A stretch of DNA of 64,000 bases. It comes from Flabesymbios commensalis. Taxonomy: Eukaryota > Annelida > Polychaeta > Terebellida > Flabelligeridae. This document shows positions 25,001-37,000 of this stretch, piece after piece. The notes under the pieces were generated by a model. The model was not told the DNA's origin. It ran no database searches and worked only from the letters and a program-made list of their open reading frames with translations. The position numbers and the translations under genes are program-made. Location: contig OZ024914.1 in assembly GCA_964017125.1 (NCBI GenBank), positions 19,040,126 through 19,104,125 on the forward strand, in the 5' to 3' direction. The first letter of the stretch is position 1; each line of letters starts with the position of its first letter.

Positions 25001-28000
25001 AGTATTCAAAATGATAAACTTTTTATGTAATAACAAATCATATTTTACATTTAACAGTTCAATTGTGGGGGTCTCCAACCCCTAGCATATTACTTCAAAA
25101 CACGGACAAAGAAAATGATCCAAAAGCATCACAATTCACAAAGCAAGATAGAGAAACACAACCACAATAAAGTGATGCAGTTAAAATTGTGTGTAGCTGG
25201 GGAGGTGGAGAAATTTTTTAAAAGTAGGTAGAGATGCGTTCTCCTTGAGCCCCGCTGAGAAGTGCCAAGCATCTACATCTGCCAATGGCCTATATATTTA
25301 TTCTCACGTGATCCCCGCTACCCATATCATCGCTGCCTGGATATACCAATACCATATACTCTGTTATATTACAATCCTCAGTAAAATTTATCCACCGGCT
25401 TTGAACTTGCCTGCTGCTTGTATAATTAGGTATAACATAAATTTAACTGTGTAAATGTTTTCATAGTGACATAAAGGTGTACGTGATATGTACTATGAAT
25501 ACGCTTCTCATGCCATGGAACGGCTCAACTTTGCAGCATTACACCAAAACGAATAATAACATAATAGCCACACTACAAAAAAATTAAAAATGTTTTTCAA
25601 ATGGCTCTTTTCAGAGCCACAAAATGATAAAGAAAGATTATTGCATATTATATCAGTTGCAATCAGTTGAGTAATCACGCCTGAACGGGATTTGTCAGTA
25701 TAAGTAAATAAGATAGTTATTTACTTTAGATAGATATATAGTTTTATTGACCAAAGTATGTACATGTATGTTAACAGTGGTCCAAGAAAAGCTTCGCTGC
25801 TGAAGACGTGTGGCATATAGTGTTATAAAAAGTATTTTAAACGTTAGATTTCAAACCAGCTGATCGGAGTTATGAGAAATAACTAAGCATGTCATAGATT
25901 ACTTTAAACATGTAGGGTTCTGCCGTATTTAACAAAATAAATTTCATCCCTGGATAGCACACTCTGATATCACTAAGTAGGTTGCATGCAGTTCTCGATT
26001 ATTGCTGCTCGGTTTGCATGAGACCACAGGGGCTAAGCCGGTTTTCACGGGCCTCAATCCGCAGATTTTGCGATATTACGCACAGTCTCGAAAACGCTAG
26101 TCTCTGGTGTTCTGGTACTCGTACAGCTATGCAATACACATAACTAAAATGTATTTGCACGTACGTAAATATTTCCTCCTTATGTCATGTTTTCGCACAT
26201 GGTATTGATAGGAGGCAAATGAGGCGAAATAGGAGCACGAAATATATAATTTAGGGGTTAGAACACTCGTGTATTTGTATTACCAGCGTGTTTTACAGTA
26301 ATATATCATGCATTGATAGGGGAATAATAAGAAGTATAAAATATTATTATTGGACAATTCTGGAAGTGAAATTCATTGTCACTGCTATCTTAAAATAGTT
26401 TACAAAGAAGTGAACTCTTTTGCATACATGTCAAAACGTTTACATAGCTGAATCTCACACGCAATAAATTAAAGTAGCAAGATAAAATGCATTGCCTTTT
26501 TAAACAGCTCTGTGAAATCTTGTACTTTCAGGTGATTGTCCGGGACGTCAACGACAACTGTCCCGTCCTGACCGAGGGCGCGTTCAGCATCACCCCCAGC
26601 CCAGCCCTCCAGACCTCACCCATCGTCTGGCTGAATAGCTCTGATGCGGACAGCGAGGACAATGGACTGGTTTACTTCTACTTCAGTGACGACATCGAAG
26701 AAAAGTGCGTATTCCAGTATGGTGTCATAAATAAGTGTATGCTATATTTTTATTCCGTGCAAGATAAGATTGCTTGCGCAATCATTATCTTGCACGGAAT
26801 AAAAAATATTTACCTTTTTTGTTGAAGATAATTTCACTGCAATAGCTGGTGACGATATATATTTTACAAACTTCCAAAGATAGATGATGATTATTATCTG
26901 ATGATAGATGATGATTATTACTTCCAAATGTGTACTGTCGGTCGATATGGAGGTCATAGAAATTTCGTTTAAGGATTCGGGGAAATAAATTTTGTTTTCT
27001 CTTTAATGAAATATATATAGTGTTTAAGAAATACTCCCATAAATTTGTACTGTTCTATCTCTTGAAGGCCTAATCTTTGGTGTTTACATTGATTGATTTT
27101 ATCAAACCTTTTTTTATTTTATTTTCTACCAGCCCGCCCCGTGAGTACAATCGTACAGAAGACCTTCTAAAATCAGTGTACTACAAATCTACTGAGCTCA
27201 CGTTTACAGTGGTTGCCCTTGACAACGGGGACCCCCAGCGAGGCACATCAGCCAACATCACAGTTACTCTGGGCAACTCTTGCCTCATCAACTACTTCTA
27301 CAAACCAATCGAATACAACGTGATCGTGGAAGAAACCACAGGCGAGATTTACCTCCGAATTCCAAAATACTACAGCAGCTCTTACGGTAAGTTTGTAATG
27401 CGTAATGCCCTACCTCACCTTATAACATTATAACAAACTTACAAAATATAAAACGAGACGTTGACCTAATGGTCATTAAACCCTTTCAAGCCACAATTCA
27501 CCGTTGCTATCTACATCTACTACAAATCGCGAATTGCTGTCGTAATTCTTGACTGGATGAAGATGACTTGTCTTTGGTGACAATTGAAAACAAAATGGTT
27601 ATTATTAAAACAGTTCCATGGCAATGATAATTATTGTCATTCGAAAGCCCCTGGGTGTAGGAAATTAAGTTCTTTTTCAGAGATGCAAAATGATGCTTGA
27701 ATGCATCGTCAGAGTTTAAAGGGTTAATCGAAATGAAGTAAATGTAAATATGAAAACGTCAAGCAAAACATGTTAAATAGAATATAAGCATCAAGTGTTA
27801 ATATTTAAAAATTAGGATCCAACCTGAAACTATACCAGCCGTAATACATCGATACGGTTGCATATTGTATTCCTCAGTTTGTCCAAAAATACATGCCCCT
27901 GCATGGCATGCAGCCCAGTGTCAAAAGTAATGTTAAATTCAGATTGACTAGAATTATAAAGGCTGAATGTTGTTAATCGTGTAGTGTTTTTTTCTTCAGA

Positions 28001-31000
28001 TTGTAGCAAATCTCTGGGGATAGAGGTGGCATTCGTGACGGACTCTCAGCTGAGCGCGTCATCAGGTGATCCCGGCAGATCCAGACTCAATATACAGACC
28101 CTGTGTGAGTACATAGTTCTCTAGGTACTACTTTCTGGTGACACGTTTTATGCATGCACAGAATAATGCCGATTTCGGGCACGTTCTTATTTTACATTAA
28201 CTCTAATTTTCGAATAAAAAAATGAATTTCGAATCCAACAATCACAAAACGGCTTATTCTGGTAAAAAATTGGTAAAATAGAGTTAACTAAATTAGCTTA
28301 GCGTTTGAGATCGTGATAGAAGACGCCCGAGAATAGCTCACTGAAACTTCTTAATTATATCTTCACCACCGCGTTATTTTGTAGACGACCCCTACTACCA
28401 GACTGGAGGCTGGGTGGCTGAGACAGAGTCACCTGGTGAGTGGATCCAGGTGGACATGCTTGAGCCTTACATCTTCACAGAGCTGCTGCTGATGGGGCAG
28501 GCTGAGGATGCGGCCTGGGTCACCTCATTCTCCATCCTCTCTAGCGATGACGGGGCGAATTGGGCATCTCATAACGGTGTAAGCAGGAGAACAATGGATT
28601 TTCAACTGTGGGCTAACATCAGAGATGCTGGCCTACAGTTGTAAATTTGGTGTTATTTTTTTAATAATATTTAGACATCAGAACAAAACTGATACACATT
28701 GATTATTAATATGATAAATAATTATTATATCCATAAACAATATATTCACAAAGAACATGAACATGAATATGTTAATAATTTCGCTAGCTATGTAGCCGCG
28801 AAGAAATCGCGTGTCCAGAGATATCAGTACTGTTTCTCTTTTTATGACAGTGTACCCACATTAGTTCTTTTTCATGTGCTAAATCTTCCTATCTCATACA
28901 TTTTTATTGCAGTCACTAAACGGGACAACAGACCAGGACACAGTGTCGTCCATTGCCCTGGATCCCCCTGTGTATGGACGCTATCTGCGGCTGGTACCGG
29001 AGACGTGGATAGGAGCCATCAGCCTCAGATGGGACTTAGTGGGGTGTTTACAAGCTGAAAAAGAATACTGTGAGAACCATTATTGTTTCAATGTATCGTG
29101 TTTGCTGTGAATAATTATATTATACTTATGCCATCATTAATTATTAGATCATACATAATAATGTAATGCATAAACAGAGCATTTACTCCCGATGAGCTTT
29201 GCTTAATTTAAAACAAAACGTTCCGTGTAGGCCGCCATGGGCGACCTCTGGAATGAGTGTTACTATTAAGATCCCAGGGAACACGAGACGTTGATCCAAT
29301 TTTGAATTGATGTTGGTCCAGCGCCGCAACACAAATGGTTTTATAAAAATATAACATTGCATGTAACCATACTCATGATACTGTGATACGGATTTAATAA
29401 TGTGCATAATAATTATACATTAACATAAAAAAAAATTGAAGTGCAGGTGTAAAAGTAAACATATCTCACCTTTTAGAAAGTTTAAGTTGCACCAGGGGTG
29501 GATAATCTGTCCAGCATATTTTTTCACTACGAATGAAATGGTCTAATGTTAGAGATCAAAATGTTCATGAATTCAAAATTATTTAAATTCAATATTATCC
29601 AGGGACGCATAATTCGAATCGATGATGAATTTTAGAGATCAAAATGTTGTGCCAATGTATTTTCAATGATGGTGGTTCCTTTCTGAAAAAGTATACGTGT
29701 GTCCACGTGTTTGGCCAGTCAGTTTAGTTCTCTTACCAGTGGACGTATGATGTTGTGAAGTGTTGGAATGATGCTGCTCCATAAGTCTAGATGGTAGACC
29801 AACGCTGAACGGGCAATGGTTACACCTCAGACAACAGCAGCTTGAAGCTGCTGGCGTCCTTTTCGGTTTGAGAGTGCGTGCCTGTGACTGTGTCACGGGG
29901 GCAGTCTAGCAGTTGGTGATTAGTTACTCAGTCAGTCAGTTGACGGTAGTCCCCTTGTTTGTATTCTAGCCTGGGTAAGGCTTGTGCTTACCCAGGGCTG
30001 ACTATGTTATGATATTGGAAGACGTGAATTGAACCTGAAATAGTATTGAAATTGTGCAACAATTGGGAACTGTGTGCTGATATTTGTATTCTACATAAAG
30101 AACAATAAAGAATGGAATTGATTAAGAGCCTCTCACTTGGAACATCATTAACTAAACCTATGAGATAATATAGGTACAAGATCCCATATTCCCATATGAG
30201 GAAGTGCTAAAACGGCATTTACACTAAAATTAAACCAACATTGTGCCACCATATCTTGTATAACTGGCGATACCGGAGTATATACATGTATTTTTTGCGC
30301 CCTTGAGACCATGCTCACTGTGTGATCTATGATTTTCCCCATATTACAGACGATTCTTCTTGTGAGAGATGCGAGACATCTTATTACTGTGTGGGAGACG
30401 GCTCTCACCTGCCATGTGGACGCTGTGACGTCAGTGAGCCGTCATGTGACGCCAATGCCACTCTTCATTCATTTGGGATGGCAGCCGAGTGCAGCCCATG
30501 TCCCGCCGGAATGGTAGGTGTACATTAAAAGCAAATCAGATGTATGAAAACTGTCTATTGGACACAAACTACTCTAAATATACGTTAACCCTTCAGCCGC
30601 CGGTCACTATAATATATTTTTTTGTATTTTTATTGTGTTTTTTTTGTATTGTCAAATTGCTGACTTCTTTTTTGTAAAATCTGAATAATTTTCACTCATT
30701 TGAAGTTGTGAATCGCGTGAGCGAATTGCAACTTCAAGTGGGTGAAAATTAAATAACTTGGCGGTTGAAGGTTGAACCTGTGACATCTTTCAGTATGCTA
30801 CGTGATACATACACCACCTGAGCCCCATCCATCTAAGAATCTTAAATTTAGGATTATTTTAACTCTTTTCTTATTTTCATTAGAAAAGTTAAGCTTTATC
30901 TTAACTTTTCGAATCATCAAGTTAATATAATCTTAATTTTAAGATAATATAGTGGGATGGGGTTCAGGGGCCCATCCCACTTCGTCGAAGTGGAAAGCTC

Positions 31001-34000
31001 ACCTGCTTGGTAGATTTCGACACATGTACTATCATCACTGATCATTGTGAAATATGTTTCTTAGAATTCGTCAAAGTCTTCTCCGAATATCCAGTATTTT
31101 CTAACTACATTTTGACACTCAGATATAATGTTAATGTTTCTTATGTCAGTCGATGACAAAATGGGAATTTGTTATAATGGAAAACAACCTCTAAGCCTCT
31201 TTTCTCCATTGTGTTATAAATGCCGTTTTAGAATACATTTGACCAGTTTGTCAATGAACAGTTTAGACCGTTACGGTTAATAAAGTTAGAACGTCAGTGT
31301 TTTGGTAAGTTTTTAGAGCATCAAAAGTATATTCTATCTAACATTTTATTTTATTTTTAAACAGGTATGTGTGGACGGTTACGCCACACAATGTCCCGTA
31401 AATCAATATTCTGCCTGTAACGCTACAGGATGTCCTGAAACCTGCAGCGCTTGTCCTACTGGACACGCCTGCAGGGCGGGACAGAAATATCCATGTAACC
31501 AGGGAGCATACTCAGTTGGGGACCAAGGTAATTAACAGTCAAGTCTATTTATATAAGTGATATCTAACAATTAAACATGACATTTTGATGTTTTTTTATG
31601 TTTCGAGTCTCACAGAAGGTGGAACACACGCTTAACCCCTAGATATTCAATTTAAATGACCACTCTCTTGAAGTTGTGTCTCGCTACCGCGATCCACAAC
31701 ATCAAGTGACTGAAAATGTGTGTGATTTGCGAAATTTAAGTCCCATATTTATCAGTGTTTCAAGACTGAAAGAATATTTTACTTTTAACAACTGATTATA
31801 CAGGTGCTTATAAAAATACATAATGTCTACTGCAGTCGTGTTCTAAGGGTTAATCTGTTTAATTTGTCTGGACAGATCTATAATGATATTATACAAATGC
31901 ACACATAATTAACCCTTAACTCTTCCTTTCCCAATTTCGTATTTATGCGAAAACTATACTTTCCTCTACCAAATTCGCTATTATGCGAAATCCTCATGTG
32001 TTTATGCATTAATTGCAATAAAGATATTTAATTTCATGCGTGGTTGAATTTCGCCGACCAGAAAAAAATGGCTAGTCACATGGAGGCAATGTTCTCCTGT
32101 ATTTTTAATTTTTTAATTGCAATGTGCTATAACCTATGTTGGGCCCAGGGGCTACCTCAGGAGTCCTCCATCAGTGTTTTTACTATTTTGTCCATTTTTT
32201 CTTATCGGCTGAATTTTATTCTTGTAATAAAGATTAAATATATTTGTATATTTTTGTCCTATACAACAGCTAAATATAGCTAGTTGGTGAAGGAAGAGTT
32301 AAAGCGTTGACGTATGTTTTGTATAAACCATGGAGACCAACATTTTTTTTCAAATCATTATAAATGTCTTAGTTAGCTCTTTCCGATTCATTTGAATACC
32401 TACGTTACGGGGCTGCAGCCATTATAAATATTTCGATTCTTTCAGTGGGGTGATCGACTTTAGACGTCAGAATCTGACGTCTACAGACGTCAGATTCTGA
32501 CGTGTAAAGTCGATCCCCGCGCTGAAAGGGTTAATCTCGTGTTTAATTTGTTGGGACAGATCATGTATATAATATACAAATGCACTGATCATTAATGTGT
32601 TTTCGATAAAAGACAATCGCACGAAGTATACTGATTTCAGAGTTTTGCACTCCTTGTCCATCCGGAACCTTCCAAAATGAGACAGCGCAGTCGTTTTGCC
32701 AGCCTTGCCCAGCCGGATACACATCCAGGTACTGATTATGCAACAGTAAGATGACCCCTTAGAGCTAAAGGGTTCCTTTCTTGTGGCAAATACATGCATG
32801 ACCCTTTACCTCCACGAAGATGGGATATGGCATGTATTCTTCGGTTTGATAGTTTTATAAGCTTGCTCGGTATTAATAATCATATTATTTTAGTTTCTGA
32901 ATACTAGCTGTGTAGCGTTGTTAATTACTTCAAGCAAGTCCTTGCTTGTAGTATCTCTGATGTATTTACTTTATATAAGTGATCAAATTAAGGGAACAAC
33001 CTACACATTTAGTTTATTTTTTTATAAAGTTGTGTTCGCCAAAAATGCCGAAGTGACCTTATTCCATCTTTTGTTATAATAATTACATTAGACAAGATTA
33101 TATGGGATACAGTTTTTGTTACGGCCTGAAAGTGAAATGTATATTTGTTATGATTCAAATATACAGCTTATTATACTATATTAAAATCCATACATATAAT
33201 TCACAGTTATCACGTCATGGCTGCCGGACGATTATTAACTGGTGACCGCACATCAAAATATCATACATTTGTCAACCTACAATTGATTGAAAATTGAACA
33301 GTCCAAACATCGAATTTTCCTGCTTTTTTAACGTCCTGTGAACATTGAAGAAACGCCTTTTGCAACGTCCTCACTTCGTTCATTTGGAGTTAGATGCCAC
33401 TTTGTAAAGTGGCAGTTGAGCACCTTCTAGCTCCAAGGGGACGACTCCTGTGTTGATCATGTTGATTGAAATTAATCGGTCCGCATAAATAAAATCCACA
33501 CACACCTTGCTTTCTAGCGTGGGTAAGGACAGATGTGAGTCATGCCCTGGTGGCACGTGGTCGGCCGAAGACGGTGCGGGATGCCAGAGCTGTACGGGGA
33601 TCTCACAGTGTCCGTGTCTCAGTGATCCACCCCCGTGCTTCTCTAACAACGGCTCCGTGACGGAGTGCCGGAACGTGGTGGAATCTGGATCACACACACA
33701 CTCGTGCGGGGACTGTCCACCGGGATTCACGGGGGACGGCGTGTACTGTGCCGACATAGACGAGGTAAGGGGTTTAGTCAAGTTTAAAAAATCCGAGAAA
33801 AACTCGGAAGTGGGTGGGTGAGTGGATCAAGCCCTAACTCGGATTTTTTTTTTTTTTTAATTTTGTGTTTTTTGTATTGTTTTTCTTTGCTGTACTTGTT
33901 TCTCCCAAAAAATAAAAATAAATGAATAGGGGGTGAGTGGATAGTGTCTGGCCAGTCCGAGTTTTTCTCGGTTATTTTTAATTTTTTAAGTTTACAAGAC

Positions 34001-37000
34001 CCCTAAATGTCTGCTAATGTACAAAATAACTCTTTTCAGTGACCCATCACTACGAAACAATAATATTTTTTATTCATTTGAAACTGGCACTGCTGACGCA
34101 ATTGCCATTTTCAAATGAATCAAAAATAAATGGTAAATTTTAAAACTGGGTCAGTTATGATTCACAATTTACTTGAGATCTCCACATTCACATTCCATAC
34201 ATTTCAGGCAACATTTTTGTTGTTAAATACAATTTATAAGTGCTTAATTATAATTCAAGAGAAAGACATAAATATGACACGTCTATTATTTACATTATTA
34301 ACGGTACGGGTTTAACTCTTCTTAGTAAATATTACTTATATTATATTTGGTAAATTTAAAAACATATCGTTTTGTCACTCTTGTTTATTAAAAACAAGAA
34401 TAACCCCTAAAACTTTTATTTAGAGAGCTAACAAAATCGTCTTAAAACGATAACATTATTTTTATGGGCATTATGTGTGTAATACAAACAATATTGACTT
34501 ATAATAGTTACCTTGACCCTTTCAAGCCTGGGTTTACTGTAATCTTAATCCACTACAAGCCGCGAATTACTGGCGCAATTCTGGACTTGTAGGCCTAGTG
34601 GATGAAGATGACATGAAGTGGGTTGCAAATGAAAAAAAAACGGTTTATATTAAAATAGTTCAATGAAGGTTTTTGTTCTAGGGGTTAAGTCATTATTTAG
34701 AGACGCAAAATGATGTTTGAGGGTTTAAATGCTTAGCCCTTAAAGCGCTGAATTCTTTTTGTAGAATCCATGGAGACCAAAGGTTTTTTTCTTTTCTAAA
34801 CCATATTAAATTCATTTGAATACCTATGTTATGGGTCTAGGACCATTATACATATTTTACTTCTTACAGTGCAGTGACGACTAAAGTCTATCCCCGCGCT
34901 GTAAGGGTTAAACACATGCCTCACAACGTGATCCGTATGTTTCAGTGTCTGGATGAGTCACCATGCTGGAACGGCACCTCGTGTGAGAACACCAATCCCG
35001 GCTACTGGTGTGGAGCGTGTCCTCATGGATATCTAGGTATGCTGTGCCGTGGAAAGCCAAAAGGCAGTATCTGCTGACTTAACCCAGCAAACACAGGACA
35101 TTGCCCATGTGTTGGTTCAATGTTGGGCCAGCGTTGCAGACGATGGGCCAACATCGAACCAACACATGGGCAATATGTCCCGTGTTTGCTGGGAATAAGT
35201 ATAATGCATTTGGCTGATTTGAATGAAAGTAACACATCTTATTGTTTTTACACCTGTTACAAATTTACAACTACTTGTACACCTGTTGTAATTTGGTACA
35301 TTTCGTCCCCTTAGATATGAAAGGGGGTATCTGCCACTTTACAAAGTGGCAGATACCCCATTTCACATCTAAGGGGACGATTAGGTACGTCGTTTTTATT
35401 CCATTTTATTAGCTGATTAAATAGCTGTTATTGGGAAGTGTTTAAACATCTATATTTGCAAATGTTTGGTCTCAAATTAAACAAATGTGAGTAATTTCCA
35501 CCCACTTGAAGTTGTGGATCACGGTAGCGAGACACAACTTCAAGTGGTTGAAATATAAATCATTTAATTTAACGCTTTATTAGGGTTAATAATATTCTAT
35601 CTATTATTACGACAGGTTCCTATGAAGATGGTCTTGGATACGAGGTTCACCGCAGGGTGTTTGAGGATGCCTGTTCCGGTGTACATGATGACGTCATCTA
35701 TCAGAGATGTGAAAACGTGGATGAATGTGCCGTTGACAATGGCGGGTGTGATCCGAACGCCTACTGTTATGACACAGTGGTGAGTGGAGGGAAGATTAAC
35801 TCTTTCAACGCTGAATTATTTTGTATAAACCATGGAAATCAAAGGGTTTTTTCAATTCGAAATCATCATAAATGTCTTAGTTATCTTTTTCTGATTCATT
35901 TGAATATCTATGTTATGGGTCTACGACCATTATAAATATTTTAATTCTTTCAGTGCGGGGACCGTCTTTATACGTCAGAATCTGACGTCTACAGACGGCA
36001 GATTCTAGCGTATAAAGAAGCTCCCCGCACATAAATGATTAATAAACCCATCTACAGGGCTGAATAAGTTTACAATAATTATTTGAAAGGGATTCAACTG
36101 GACATAGTTGACCCTTTCACCGCTAGGCACGACTATAGTCGTTTTCAATTCATTTAATTAGCCGATTAAATCACTGTTATTGAGAACGAAAGGTGTGTTC
36201 AAACATCAAGATATACAAATGTGTGGTATCGATGTAAACATATAGGAGTGATTTGCATAAACAAATTTAATTTTTCACCCACTTGTAGTTGTGGATCGCG
36301 GTAGCGAGACACACCTTCAAGTGGGTGAAAAATTAAATTATTTAATTTATCGATTTAATTTTTAAGACACAGTTGAAACGTTATTTGTGACATTGACGAT
36401 GCTTTGCACACCCAGCTGATACGAGCTTAGTAGGCGATGTCAGTTTAGTGTTGGTCGTTTTCACCAATTACATTTCGGATAAAATTAAATTACGCTAACT
36501 CAATCTAAGCATGTCTGGAAGGTTTACCAATTAGTTAGCATGGGACGCTGCTAGAAAAACCAACTAGTAACCTTTATTTTGTCTTAAATCACCCTTGCTG
36601 ACCAGGGCATGTACGACAATGTGAAACAGGTCTGAAATAGAACAAAGACACTGTGCAGTCCGTATGTCTTAACATGATTGAGACAGAGCCTATATCCTAG
36701 ACTAGACACAACCGTTTCGTAATTGCAAACTTAAGTTGTCTTAATTAAAAGGAAGAGAATAATGTGTAAATTTGCTAGTAGCTGGGAAGGTTTTATTGAG
36801 AACTAACGTTAACACAAGTTTCTGTGGTTTATAACTGAAAAAGGACGTTTTTCTTCTTGAACATGTTGAAATTTGCCAGACATTATTACAGTAGACTCAA
36901 AGGTAAACCATGCATTATTTACAAACAAATATTTATTTTATGAGCATATGAAATGCATGATCTAATTACTTTCATCATTTTTTGCCAGGGTAGTTACTAT

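Larger units (their letters stand above)
23460..25475. repeat. Right arm of the inverted duplication
   Basis: Inverse counterpart of 19430-21300: copy E, three 90-bp units (23874-24140), a stem-loop relic, the hydrophobic ORF, a block like 19430-19590 at 24660-24840 and a block like 19620-20000 at 25015-25470. Confidence 0.8.
6126..26531. other. 20.4-kb intron hosting a nested gene array
   Basis: The intron separates VTVK from [12 protein letters not shown], two adjacent strands of one cadherin repeat, so the exons are certainly partners. It is the longest intron in the window and contains every copy of the histone-ended small gene. Other introns of this gene are 0.1-1.6 kb. Confidence 0.88.

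Noticed and set aside
29663-29896. Zinc-finger-like minus-strand frame
   Set aside because: Only one Cys pair and loosely spaced His residues; no splice or repeat support.
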